Below, in pieces: positions 27,554-36,082 of a stretch of DNA of 64,000 nucleotides. Location: the NCBI GenBank assembly GCA_947503265.1, contig CANNDC010000007.1, positions 124,001 through 188,000 of the forward strand. Reading direction: 5' to 3'. This DNA is from an uncultured Alteromonadaceae bacterium. Its GTDB lineage: Bacteria; Pseudomonadota; Gammaproteobacteria; Enterobacterales; Alteromonadaceae. Both the position numbers and the translations under genes were made by a program. The first letter of the stretch is position 1, and every line of letters begins with the position of its first letter. The notes beneath the pieces are model-generated. The model was not told the origin of the DNA. It was given only the letters and a program-made list of their open reading frames with translations, and did no database searches.

Positions 27554-29005
27554 ATGGAAGAACTATCAGGTATTGACGCCTCCTTCTTGTATTTAGAAAC
27601 GCCAAAAATTCCAATGCATATTGGCGGAGTGGCAATTTTTGAAGGTTCTATGAAGTTTGAAGACTTCTTTCAATTTATCCAAGACAGAGTCCATCTAGTA
27701 GACAAACTTACTCAGAAGCTAGTCACCGTGCCTATGGGCTTAGACAAACCCTATTGGGTAGAAGATCCAGATTTCGATTTGAGTCTGCACGTTCGCCGCA
27801 CGTCTTTGCCAAAACCGGGGTCTTGGAAAGAATTACGCTATTTGGCATCACAACATTTCTCAACTATGTTGAACCGTGAAAGACCCTTATGGGAATTCAT
27901 TTTTGTCGAAGGTCTTGATTCAATTGCACAAGTACCGAAAGGTTCAGTTGCGATGATAAGTAAAGTGCATCATGCCGGTTTCGATGGTAAGTCTGGGACT
28001 GACCTAATGTCTATGCTTTATGATGTCTCTGAAACTCCTAAACCTATCCCACCAGTCAAAGCCAAGCCGAAAGAAGAAATTCCGGGAGCGCTGCAATTGG
28101 TTGCTAAAAGTGCTCTCAATTTTGCAGGTAGACCAGGGAAATTACCTGGGCTGCTATGGGAAACTGGAAGATCAGCCATTAAAGCTGGTTATCTAAAAAG
28201 TATCCAGGGTATCAAGCTACCTACAATGCCTTTTTCCGCACCGAAAACTCACTTTAATGATGTTGTCGAGCAGGAACGGAAATGGAATTCTGCGCTACTC
28301 GATCTGAAACGAGTGAAACAACTGCGAGGCATAGTAGAAGGGGCAACCTTAAATGATGTCATTCTAACCATATGTGCAGGCGCGCTGCGACGGTATTTGT
28401 TAGAAAGAGATGAGTTGCCTGACAAACCACTGGTTGCCATGGTGCCAGTTTCAACTCGAACCGCCGAAGAAAAGAACTCCATGGGTAATCAAGTTTCAGC
28501 CATGTATATTCAATTGGCAACTGAAATTGAAAACCCCATTAGAAGACTAGAAAAAATTCACATCAACACCTTGGTAGGTAAGCTCTATCAAGATGCAATA
28601 GATGCCAAAAGTCTGATGGGGTTTGCTGAACTCATTCCATTTGGACTTGCTGGTGTGGCGTCTCGTTTTTATTCTCGTGCAGCGCTTGCAAAAAGGCATA
28701 ATCCTTTTTTCAACCTTGTCATCACCAATGTTCCCGGCCCAAATATTCCGCTTTATCTAGGTGGTTATAAACTGCTAGCCAACATGGGCACAGCACCCAT
28801 TTTTGATGGTATGGGTTTGATTTTACCTGTTGTAAGTTACAACGGCACCATATCTATCAGTCCAACTAGCTCAGTGAATTTGATGCCTGATTTGGATAAG
28901 TTTACGCGATATATTTTAGAATCAGCAAATGAGCTTGAAGAGGCGGTTATTGAGAAAACTAAAGCGATGGAAGCCTTTAATGCGTTGCTAAACGACAAAG
29001 AATAA
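27554..29005 (+). CDS. Wax ester synthase / diacylglycerol acyltransferase
   Basis: A 483-residue WS/DGAT enzyme that esterifies fatty alcohols or diacylglycerol with acyl-CoA for storage lipids. The catalytic motif HHxxxDG is complete as H139-H140-A-G-F-D144-G. Other family blocks are PMHIGGVAIFEG near the N-terminus, RPLWEFIFVEGL, LNDVILTICAGALRRYL and NLVITNVPGPNIPLYLGG. Length is normal (about 450-490). It is followed by two alpha/beta hydrolases on the same strand, spaced 31 and 6 bp, which suggests a lipid synthesis and turnover unit. Confidence 0.94.
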   Translation: MEELSGIDASFLYLETPKIPMHIGGVAIFEGSMKFEDFFQFIQDRVHLVDKLTQKLVTVPMGLDKPYWVEDPDFDLSLHVRRTSLPKPGSWKELRYLASQHFSTMLNRERPLWEFIFVEGLDSIAQVPKGSVAMISKVHHAGFDGKSGTDLMSMLYDVSETPKPIPPVKAKPKEEIPGALQLVAKSALNFAGRPGKLPGLLWETGRSAIKAGYLKSIQGIKLPTMPFSAPKTHFNDVVEQERKWNSALLDLKRVKQLRGIVEGATLNDVILTICAGALRRYLLERDELPDKPLVAMVPVSTRTAEEKNSMGNQVSAMYIQLATEIENPIRRLEKIHINTLVGKLYQDAIDAKSLMGFAELIPFGLAGVASRFYSRAALAKRHNPFFNLVITNVPGPNIPLYLGGYKLLANMGTAPIFDGMGLILPVVSYNGTISISPTSSVNLMPDLDKFTRYILESANELEEAVIEKTKAMEAFNALLNDKE

Positions 29006-29036
29006 TAAAAACAGGCCTGCAGCTAAGGACCGAAAA

Positions 29037-29840
29037 ATGAGTCTAGTGTTAAAAGAACTGGTATCAAAGCCACCTAAAAAACGCCATTTATTAATTGAAG
29101 GGAGAACTCTTCTCGAGTTTGGTGCATCCAGTGTACTGATGCCCTTGCTGTTACAAGCACCTCGCGGTGACAAACACCCAGTGTTAGTTATTCCTGGATT
29201 CATGGCCAGTGATATCAGTACCAAGCCTTTACGTACGTTTCTCAATATGAAAGGCTATAAAGCAAAGGGGTGGGGTTTGGGCAGAAACCTAGGAACGCAT
29301 ATCGTTGGTGGCAAAAACATCGTGAGTGATCGCTTACTTGATATCGTTATTGAAATGAGTGTGCGTCACAATAGAAAAGTCAGTATCGTCGGATGGAGTT
29401 TGGGCGGAATTCTAGGAAGAGAAATCGCTAGAGTCATTCCAGATTGTGTAAGACAGGTTATCTCACTTGGCAGCCCATTTAATGGACCAATGGGTTCAGC
29501 TCCCGTGGCGTCCAAAATGTTTGAATTGATTAATGGCAACATTGCAGAGCGTGAGCCTGTGGCGGCTAGCCATATGATAAAACCGCCTCCGGTCCCAAGT
29601 ACCGCGATTTACTCTAAATCAGATGGTATTGCCCACTGGGAAGCATGTAAAAATAACATTGAACACATGACAGGTGACACGGAAAATATCGAAGTAAATG
29701 GCAGTCATATGGGATTAGGTCATAACGCACAAGTCATTTGGATAGTAGCTAATCGCTTGGCCCAACCAGAAAACCAATGGCGACCTTTTGAAGAACATTC
29801 AGTGCTAAGACATATGTTACCGCGAGTAAAAGGAGTTTAA
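29037..29840 (+). CDS. Alpha/beta hydrolase, lipase-like
   Basis: A 267-residue alpha/beta hydrolase without signal peptide. The nucleophile is Ser121 in VGWSLGGILG. The oxyanion-side segment is LVIPGFMASDIS, and a likely acid and His follow in IYSKSDGIAHWEA and NGSHMGLGHN. Such hydrolases often sit beside WS/DGAT genes and may act as lipases or esterases on the stored neutral lipid. The substrate is not shown by the sequence. It lies 31 bp after the acyltransferase gene and 6 bp before a second, unrelated alpha/beta hydrolase. Confidence 0.88.
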   Translation: MSLVLKELVSKPPKKRHLLIEGRTLLEFGASSVLMPLLLQAPRGDKHPVLVIPGFMASDISTKPLRTFLNMKGYKAKGWGLGRNLGTHIVGGKNIVSDRLLDIVIEMSVRHNRKVSIVGWSLGGILGREIARVIPDCVRQVISLGSPFNGPMGSAPVASKMFELINGNIAEREPVAASHMIKPPPVPSTAIYSKSDGIAHWEACKNNIEHMTGDTENIEVNGSHMGLGHNAQVIWIVANRLAQPENQWRPFEEHSVLRHMLPRVKGV

Positions 29841-29846
29841 TCTACA

Positions 29847-30770
29847 TTGCACGATCAAGAGAAGTACGCCCTCGTCAACGATATTTCGATTTGTTATCAA
29901 ACTTTTGGAAACCCATCTGCACCGCCACTATTGCTCATTATGGGTTTGGCCGCTCAACAGATTCATTGGGACGACAATTTTTGCCAACAACTTGCACAGC
30001 AAGGATATTGGGTGATTCGTTTCGACAACCGAGATATTGGCAAGAGCACTAAGTTAGACGGAATTAAGCCCCCTAGTATCTTATCTGTCATGGCCAATCA
30101 GTGGTTTAACAGTCAACTAAAAGCACCATACGATTTAAATGATATGGCTCGCGACACACTTGGGCTAATAGATCACTTAAACATCGAGAAATGTCATATA
30201 GTGGGCGTCTCTATGGGTGGGATGATTGCCCAATGCCTAACCATTATTGCTCCTCATCGAGTGACAAGCTTAACTTCTATCATGTCAACCACAGGTGACA
30301 GAAGTCTACCAAAAGCGAAAGCATCCGTTATTGCCAAGATAATGAAGCCAGTACCTAAAGATGTTGAAGGATATGTTCAGCACATTCTGAAAATGTGGAA
30401 ACTGTTACATGGCGATTACTATGACTTCGATGACGAGCGGACTGAAAAGTTAATGCGTCGTGCCAGGGAACGTTGTTTCAATCCCGCCGGTGTGTGGCGT
30501 CAAACCTGCGCAATTTTGGCATCACCTGATAGAACCGCCGAGTTGCAAAAACTAACCACACCTAGCTTGATCCTTCATGGTGACAAGGATCCATTGGTGC
30601 CGGTTGAATGCGGATTAGCGACGGCAAAAGCCATCCCAAACTCCAGACTAGTCAGATTCGAGCATATGGGTCATACCCTTCCCCGAGAATTGTGGGATGA
30701 GATGATCAGTGCCATTGTCGACGTTGCAGGTTCTGCTCAAGTTACTGAGCTAAAGGTTAAAACGGGCTAG
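29847..30770 (+). CDS. Alpha/beta fold hydrolase
   Basis: A 307-residue hydrolase. I use the TTG start at 29847, since an AAGGAG site lies about 12 bases upstream and no ATG occurs until residue 32. Motifs are LLLIMGLAAQQIHWDD, RFDNRDIGKS, the nucleophile Ser122 in VGVSMGGMIAQ, Asp in LHGDKDPLVPV and His in MGHTLP. It belongs to the broad esterase, lactonase or epoxide-hydrolase-like group; the substrate is unknown. It is third in the WS/DGAT cluster and has only 6 bp to the previous gene. The 586 bp after it hold structured repeats. Confidence 0.88.
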   Translation: MHDQEKYALVNDISICYQTFGNPSAPPLLLIMGLAAQQIHWDDNFCQQLAQQGYWVIRFDNRDIGKSTKLDGIKPPSILSVMANQWFNSQLKAPYDLNDMARDTLGLIDHLNIEKCHIVGVSMGGMIAQCLTIIAPHRVTSLTSIMSTTGDRSLPKAKASVIAKIMKPVPKDVEGYVQHILKMWKLLHGDYYDFDDERTEKLMRRARERCFNPAGVWRQTCAILASPDRTAELQKLTTPSLILHGDKDPLVPVECGLATAKAIPNSRLVRFEHMGHTLPRELWDEMISAIVDVAGSAQVTELKVKTG

Positions 30771-30856
30771 AAACTCCTGCCGTGCTAGTTGTTTTAACTT
30801 CAGTGAACAGAGCATGGTAAGTCTAAACAGCATGTTTTAACATTTTTGTATAAAGC

Positions 30857-30971
30857 GTGAAGTATCTAAAAAGATTTCAACTCGCCGTGAAAGCATCCCT
30901 GCTGGCTTGATCTCAGCATCCATGCTTCGTACAGTTGAAATTTTTCAGACTCACCACACTTTCCGTCCCAA
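30857..30971. repeat. H element copy 1 (long imperfect hairpin)
   Basis: A 115-bp element whose arms pair over most of their length. TTTCAACT near 30874 pairs with AGTTGAAA near 30932. Inside that, GAAAGCAT pairs with ATGCTTC (one bulge) and TGCTG with CAGCA around a 9-base loop. The same element recurs at 47419-47533 and 47850-47964, and its 3' half at about 31200-31279. It contains no ORF. The rest of the stretch from 30771 to 31356 is the J element and AT-rich DNA. Confidence 0.85.
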
Positions 30972-31041
30972 ACATTAATTCTTTTTTTGAGTAAAGATAA
31001 GCAGATCTAAACAGGCTTAAGGGGTATCTGGGGAGGAAATG

Positions 31042-31131
31042 AACTAGTTGATTGCGATGGCGTCCACCCACAGGGATGTGGGTGCCGAGCTTCCAGGGAT
31101 GGACTCGCAGCGTCCTCGCAAGGAACTAGTT
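31042..31131. repeat. J element copy 1 (three-way-junction-like)
   Basis: The outer stem is AACTAGTT (31042-31049) and TTGCGA (31052-31057) with TCGCAA (31116-31121) and AACTAGTT (31124-31131). It encloses two hairpins. The first is CACCCACA, loop GGGA, TGTGGGTG (31065-31084). The second is CGAG, bulge CT, TCCA, loop GGGA, TGGA, CTCG (31086-31107). Copies at 47660 and 48091 keep the same layout with different stem sequences. The motif GCAGCGT after the second hairpin is conserved. Confidence 0.8.
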
Positions 31132-31181
31132 TATAGCCTCCATTCTCATTGGGTGTGACCCGCAGTGAAAGCATCTCAGCT

Positions 31182-31279
31182 GCCGTGCTTGGCGTAAACG
31201 CTTCCCTGCTGGCTTGATCTCAGCATCCATGCTTCGGAAAGTTGAAATTTTTTAGTTACTCCACGCTTTCCTTCCCAAA
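31182..31279. repeat. H element copy 2, 5' arm replaced
   Basis: The 3' half of the H element, from CCCTGCTGGCTTGATCTCAG to TTTCCTTCCCAA, is intact. The 5' arm is replaced by GCCGTGCTTGGCGTAAAC (31182-31199). That segment also ends the repeat cassettes at 47746-47763 and 48177-48194. The copy therefore looks like a recombinant between a cassette tail and an H element. Confidence 0.75.
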
Positions 31280-31356
31280 CTGATTAAAATTGGCACAATT
31301 TTACTTAAACAGATAACATTAAACGACATGAAATCAGCTCGTTTATCAGGTCAATT

Positions 31357-31611
31357 TTGGATCAATTAGAGTTCTTTGATATTCCCAGTCCGTGCATTGG
31401 TGTATGCCAATCGGGTAAAGGCGGATATTGTGTTGGCTGCTATCGTAGCCGCGAAGAGCGACTATATTGGACCAAAACAACACCCTATGCGAAAAGAGTG
31501 ATAATAAAAGCGTGTCGTCGCAGGAAGAAGGCGCATTTGGCCGGTAAAAACATCCAAATATCGGAAAACACACCTTCAGTACAGCAAAGTCTTTTTTCTG
31601 ATGATGATTGA
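31357..31611 (+). CDS. DUF1289 family small protein
   Basis: An 84-residue protein with the DUF1289 signature: PSPCIGVC, then YCVGCYRSREERLYW. These are four cysteines in two pairs, a probable metal site. The function of the family is not established. The start appears to be TTG at 31357, since the only nearby ATG is out of frame and reaches a stop; an AGGT element is a few bases upstream. The basic stretch KACRRRKKAH follows the cysteines. It precedes a 2OG-Fe(II) oxygenase gene by 64 bp on the same strand. Confidence 0.85.
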   Translation: MDQLEFFDIPSPCIGVCQSGKGGYCVGCYRSREERLYWTKTTPYAKRVIIKACRRRKKAHLAGKNIQISENTPSVQQSLFSDDD

Positions 31612-31675
31612 TTTACCCCTCCTCGTCCCAATTATGCTAAGTATTAGAAGAATAACTAACAACAAGTAGTAGATA

Positions 31676-32383
31676 ATGCCAATTAACTTTAATCCCAATT
31701 TTGATTTAGAAAAAACTCAGCATGAATATGCCGTCGATAAGCGCACCAGAATATTTGATGTGTTGGAAATGGAAGACGCAGGTAAACTAGCTTTCAGTTT
31801 GCATGACGATTTAAGTTACACAAATGCCTATGTGAGAAATGGGGAGTTTAAAACCTCAACCTCAGATGAACTTGCTGCACTATCACAAGCTGAGCAGCAA
31901 GCCTTTACCAAGGATCTGTTTGAGCAAGCGAGCAAAGGTGTCGGCTTTTATTATGGCAGAAATGCTTTGCAAATTGATCTTTCAGAAAATGGCATTATTC
32001 AACAGGCTATTCAATGGCTCAATTCACCCACAACACTTGACGCGATTAAAAAAATATCTGGGTTTGATGATATTGTTGCAGCTAGCGCACAGGCAACGAG
32101 ATATTACCCTGGGCATTTTCTAACTCGCCACAATGATGTTCATGAATCTGAACAACGACGTGTCGCATATGTATTAAATTTAACGCCAGATTGGCACCCT
32201 GATTGGGGTGGATTACTTCAGTTCTATCAGCAAGATGGTACGCCACGAGATGCATGGGCACCTCTGTTTAATACTATGGCTTTATTTGACGTGAATCATG
32301 TTCACTCAGTCACGTATGTTGCGCCTTATGCAAAAAAACCGAGGCTTTCGATTACAGGCTGGTTTCGAGCAACACCGCTTTAA
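31676..32383 (+). CDS. 2-oxoglutarate/Fe(II) oxygenase, prolyl hydroxylase-like
   Basis: A 235-residue non-heme iron oxygenase. The iron facial triad is His and Asp in TRHNDVHES with a distal His in NHVHSVTYV. The 2-oxoglutarate-binding Arg is in KKPRLSITGWFR. The fold resembles the Tpa1/P4H group, which hydroxylates protein prolines, in other species including a ribosomal or translation-factor target; the substrate here is unknown. It has no signal peptide. It is followed by an 8-bp tandem repeat and a terminator before convergent lpd. Confidence 0.88.
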   Translation: MPINFNPNFDLEKTQHEYAVDKRTRIFDVLEMEDAGKLAFSLHDDLSYTNAYVRNGEFKTSTSDELAALSQAEQQAFTKDLFEQASKGVGFYYGRNALQIDLSENGIIQQAIQWLNSPTTLDAIKKISGFDDIVAASAQATRYYPGHFLTRHNDVHESEQRRVAYVLNLTPDWHPDWGGLLQFYQQDGTPRDAWAPLFNTMALFDVNHVHSVTYVAPYAKKPRLSITGWFRATPL

Positions 32384-32403
32384 CTCGTCTCGGTAGTATC
32401 AAG

Positions 32404-32460
32404 GGTATTTAGGTATTTAGGTATTTAGGTATTTAGGTATTTAGGTATTTAGGTATTTAG
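32404..32460. repeat. Seven-copy 8-bp tandem repeat
   Basis: GGTATTTA is repeated seven times without error at 32404-32459. It is located in the 3' untranslated space between the oxygenase gene and the convergent lpd gene, 20 bp ahead of the terminator. Perfect octamers imply recent slippage and a length likely to vary between strains. Confidence 0.95.
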
Positions 32461-32480
32461 AAAGTGTCACAGTTAAATTA

Positions 32481-32506
32481 AAAAAGGGCCTGAGTAGGCC
32501 CTTTTT
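32481..32506. terminator. Bidirectional intrinsic terminator
   Basis: AAAAAGGGCCT pairs perfectly with AGGCCCTTTTT around the loop GAGT. Both strands have the A-stem-T layout, so it can end the oxygenase transcript (plus) and the pdhR-aceEF-lpd transcript (minus). Confidence 0.93.
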
Positions 32507-32522
32507 GTTAACTCTTTTTTAG

Positions 32523-33944
32523 CTATTTCTTTTTCGCTTTTGGATTCGGTAAGTCAGTAATACTGCCTTCGTACATCTCAGCGGCTAAGCCTATAGATTC
32601 GTTTAGAGTCGGATGCGCGTGAATTGTCAAAGCAACATCTTCAGCGTCAGCGCCCATTTCAATTGCTAAACCAATCTCACCTAGCATTTCTCCGGCATTG
32701 ATACCGACTATGGCTCCACCGATAACACGATGTGACTCTTTCTCGAATATCATCTTAGTCATACCTTCAGTACGACCAGAGGCAATAGCTCGACCAGACG
32801 CAGCCCAAGGGAAAGTTGCACTTTCGTATTTGATACCTTGTTCTTTAGCTTCTTTCTCAGTCAGTCCAACCCATGCAACCTCAGGATCAGTATAAGCAAC
32901 TGATGGAATGCACTTAGGATCAAAGTAGTGCTTCATTCCAGCAATAACTTCAGCTGCAACGTGACCTTCATGTACAGCTTTGTGAGCCAACATAGGTTGT
33001 CCCACTAAATCGCCGATAGCAAAGATATTAGCTACGTTTGTTTTTAGTTGTTTGTCGACGTTAATAAAACCACGTTCATCAACAGCAACACCCGCATTTT
33101 CAGCGCCAACTAGGCTACCGTTAGGTCTGCGACCAACCGCAACAAGAACTTTGTCGTATCTGACAGGTTCTGCAGGCGCTTGTTTGCCTTCAAAGGTGAC
33201 ATATAAACCATCGTCTTTTGCTTCAACAGCGGTCACTTTAGTTTCAAGCATCACGTTAAACTTATCTTTAACGTATTTCTGATACACTTTAATGATGTCT
33301 TTATCCGCTGCAGGAATGAGCTGATCTAAAAATTCAACTACGTCAATTTGCGAGCCTAGAGCACGGTAAACGGTACCCATTTCTAGACCGATAATTCCGC
33401 CGCCTAGAACTAGCATTTTCTCTGGAATATCTTTCATTTCCAGCGCACCAGTAGAATCAATTACGCGTTCGTCATCATGAGGAATAAAAGGTAGATTAAC
33501 TGGCTCAGATCCTGCTGCAATGATTGCATTGTCGAATGTAATCGTGGTTTTACCATCATTACCTTCAACTTCCAGGGTGTTTGCACCGGTGAATTTACCG
33601 TAGCCTTGAACATGCTTAACTTTACGCATTTTAGACATACCAGATAACCCTTTGGTCAACTGGCTAACTACGCTGTCTTTCCATCCACGAACTTTATCCA
33701 AGTCAATTTTTGGCTCGCCAAATACCACGCCGTGATGGGCCATGTCTTTTGCATCATCAATCACTTTAGCCACATGTAAAAGAGCTTTAGATGGAATGCA
33801 ACCTACATTCAGACAAACACCACCCAGAGTTTCGCGGGCGTCGACAATAACAGTTTCTATACCTAAATCAGCTGCTCTAAAAGCTGCAGAATATCCACCA
33901 GGACCTGCACCAAGTACAACCAATTGAGTTTTAATTTCGCTCAT
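32523..33944 (-). CDS. lpd: Dihydrolipoamide dehydrogenase (E3)
   Basis: A 473-residue FAD disulfide reductase that reoxidises lipoyl groups of the pyruvate and 2-oxoglutarate dehydrogenases and of the glycine cleavage system. The start is set at the ATG 33944 (MSEIKTQLVVLGAGPGGYSA), with GAGGT 5 bases upstream. Redox cysteines are in GGVCLNVGCIPSKALLH; NAD binding is in LGGGIIGLEMGTVYRALG; the C-terminal His-Glu pair is in HAHPTLNESIG. It is the last gene of the pdhR-aceE-aceF-lpd cluster and also the likely L-protein for the gcv operon. Confidence 0.97.
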   Translation of the reverse strand: MSEIKTQLVVLGAGPGGYSAAFRAADLGIETVIVDARETLGGVCLNVGCIPSKALLHVAKVIDDAKDMAHHGVVFGEPKIDLDKVRGWKDSVVSQLTKGLSGMSKMRKVKHVQGYGKFTGANTLEVEGNDGKTTITFDNAIIAAGSEPVNLPFIPHDDERVIDSTGALEMKDIPEKMLVLGGGIIGLEMGTVYRALGSQIDVVEFLDQLIPAADKDIIKVYQKYVKDKFNVMLETKVTAVEAKDDGLYVTFEGKQAPAEPVRYDKVLVAVGRRPNGSLVGAENAGVAVDERGFINVDKQLKTNVANIFAIGDLVGQPMLAHKAVHEGHVAAEVIAGMKHYFDPKCIPSVAYTDPEVAWVGLTEKEAKEQGIKYESATFPWAASGRAIASGRTEGMTKMIFEKESHRVIGGAIVGINAGEMLGEIGLAIEMGADAEDVALTIHAHPTLNESIGLAAEMYEGSITDLPNPKAKKK

Positions 33945-34049
33945 TATGACCTCAAATTTCGAATTTTTATCTATCAAACCGGTAAAATTCTACCTAGTCG
34001 TTAACCAGTTAGCAAAGAAAAGCACAGTAAAACAAGTAATCAATGGAAC

Positions 34050-34084
34050 AAAGGCGTGCAGTGTTGATTACACCACACGCTTTT
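34050..34084 (-). terminator. Hairpin in the aceF-lpd gap
   Basis: On the minus strand AAAAGCGTG pairs with CACGCCTTT (one wobble), with an inner GTGT/ACAC stem. It is followed by a weak T-run. It may reduce read-through from aceF into lpd, which can have its own promoter in enteric bacteria. The gap is 147 bp. Confidence 0.5.
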
Positions 34085-34091
34085 CACTCAT

Positions 34092-36065
34092 TTACAGTAA
34101 AATCTGCCTCAAATCAGTGAGGACATTACCTAAATGAACGGCAAACCTTGCTGCTAATGCACCATCAATTACCCTATGATCATAGGACAATGATAATGGC
34201 AACATCAGTCTCGGTTCAAAATCTTTACCATTCCACTTCGGCTTCATTTCACTTTTTGACACACCCAAAATAGCGACATCTGGTGCATTAACGATTGGTG
34301 TAAACGCTGTTCCACCAATGCCACCTAAGCTAGAGATAGTAAAACAACTGCCTTGCATATCTGTTGCTTTTAACTTGCCATCTCTTGCTTTTACGCTAAT
34401 TTCCATCAACTCTCTGGATATCTCAAAAATCCCTTTCTTATCAACATCACGAACAACAGGAACAACAAGACCTCCAGGAGTATCAACCGCAATACCTATA
34501 TGGTAATACTTCTTCTGAATTAAGCTTTCGCCCGATTCTGACAACGAAGTATTGAAGGTTGGATACGCTTTTAAGGCATCGGCTACTGCTTTCATCATGA
34601 AAACAAGTGGTGTAATTTTCACACCTAATTTTTTCTTTTCTGCAATCGCATTTTGCTGCTTACGGAAAACTTCTAAGTCAGTAATGTCAGCTTCTTCGAA
34701 TTGGGTTACGTGTGGAATAGTTACCCAGTTACGATGCAAGTTTGGACCAGAAATTTTCTGTATTCTAGTGAGTGGTACTTCTTCTACTTCACCAAACTTA
34801 CTGAAATCGACTTTAGGTGGAGGTAGAACTTGTAACCCACCTGAACCTGCTCCAACTGAAGAGCTAGGCGTCATCTTAGGACGCGATAATTCGTATTTCA
34901 CATAAGATTGAATATCTTCTTTCAGAATGCGTGATTTAGGGCCTGTTCCTTTAACTAGAGTAAGGTCGACACCAAACTCACGTGCAACACGTCTTACCGA
35001 CGGAGAGGCATGAACAATTCCAGATGATTTCTTATCACCTGCAGATGGATGATGAGGCACAGGTGGTGGCTTGGGCGCGCTTGGTGCTTCAGCCTTCGCT
35101 GCAGGAGCTGGAGCTGCTGTTTGCGGCGGTGCTGTTGCCGCTGGTGCCTCAGATTTTGTCTCAAGGGTTATCACCAATGAGCCTTCAGAAACTTTGTCGC
35201 CAACTTTCACTTCCACGCTCTTGACCGTTCCACCTTTAGGGGCAGGTACGTCCATAGTTGCTTTATCAGTTTCAAGCGTAATCAACCCAGCTTCTGGTTC
35301 GATTTCATCACCAACTGAAACCAACACGTCTATAACGTCAACGTCTGTGTCTCCACCTATGTCAGGTACTTTAACGTCGATCACTTCAGATACAGCCGCA
35401 GCTTGTTGCGCTGGCGCTTCTGCTTTAGGAGCTTCTGCTTGAGAATCCTGTGCAGGCGCCGATTGCGGAGCTGCTGCCGATTCGCTTCCACCGACTTCCA
35501 ATAACAGTACCAATGAACCTTCTGATACTTTATCTCCGGTAGATACTTTGAGTTCTTTCACCACACCTGCTTGAGGTGAAGGGACATCCATAGTCGCTTT
35601 ATCAGTTTCAAGGGTAATCAAACCCGTTTCAGCTTCGATTTCATCACCCACCGCAACCAGCACTTCGATGATGTCTACATCTGTATCACCACCAATATCA
35701 GGTACGGTCACTTCGACAACTTGTGCTGAAGCTGAATTTGCTGCAGGAGCCGGAGCTTCAGCGGCTGCTTCTTGCTTCGGTTGCTCTTGCTCAGGTGCTT
35801 TGTCTGCTGGAGCTGCCTCTGCAACTGCTCCTCCAGAGAGCTTCATGATAAGTGAATCTTGACTCACTTTGTCACCAACGTTGACTAATATTTCTGCAAC
35901 TGTTCCTGCGAAAGGAGCCGGAATATCCATGCTCGCTTTATCACTTTCAACAGTAATTAGTGATGCTTCCGCTTCTACGCTTTCGCCAGTCGCAACACAA
36001 ATTTCAATGACTTCAACTTCGTCACCACCAACATCGGGGACCAATACATCTTTTAAATCTGACAT
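34092..36065 (-). CDS. aceF: Dihydrolipoyl acetyltransferase (E2) with three lipoyl domains
   Basis: The 657-residue core of the pyruvate dehydrogenase complex. Three lipoyl domains are seen, with lysines K43 (VESDKASMD), K156 (LETDKATMD) and one near residue 270 (LETDKATMD). They are separated by Ala/Pro/Glu-rich linkers. A subunit-binding domain follows (about 355-390, [20 protein letters not shown]), then the trimeric catalytic domain with [14 protein letters not shown]. The second and third lipoyl domains are nearly alike, a sign of internal duplication. E. coli AceF has the same three-domain plan (630 residues). It lies 17 bp after aceE. Confidence 0.97.
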   Translation of the reverse strand: MSDLKDVLVPDVGGDEVEVIEICVATGESVEAEASLITVESDKASMDIPAPFAGTVAEILVNVGDKVSQDSLIMKLSGGAVAEAAPADKAPEQEQPKQEAAAEAPAPAANSASAQVVEVTVPDIGGDTDVDIIEVLVAVGDEIEAETGLITLETDKATMDVPSPQAGVVKELKVSTGDKVSEGSLVLLLEVGGSESAAAPQSAPAQDSQAEAPKAEAPAQQAAAVSEVIDVKVPDIGGDTDVDVIDVLVSVGDEIEPEAGLITLETDKATMDVPAPKGGTVKSVEVKVGDKVSEGSLVITLETKSEAPAATAPPQTAAPAPAAKAEAPSAPKPPPVPHHPSAGDKKSSGIVHASPSVRRVAREFGVDLTLVKGTGPKSRILKEDIQSYVKYELSRPKMTPSSSVGAGSGGLQVLPPPKVDFSKFGEVEEVPLTRIQKISGPNLHRNWVTIPHVTQFEEADITDLEVFRKQQNAIAEKKKLGVKITPLVFMMKAVADALKAYPTFNTSLSESGESLIQKKYYHIGIAVDTPGGLVVPVVRDVDKKGIFEISRELMEISVKARDGKLKATDMQGSCFTISSLGGIGGTAFTPIVNAPDVAILGVSKSEMKPKWNGKDFEPRLMLPLSLSYDHRVIDGALAARFAVHLGNVLTDLRQILL

Positions 36066-36082
36066 GCTAAATGTCTCCCTAA

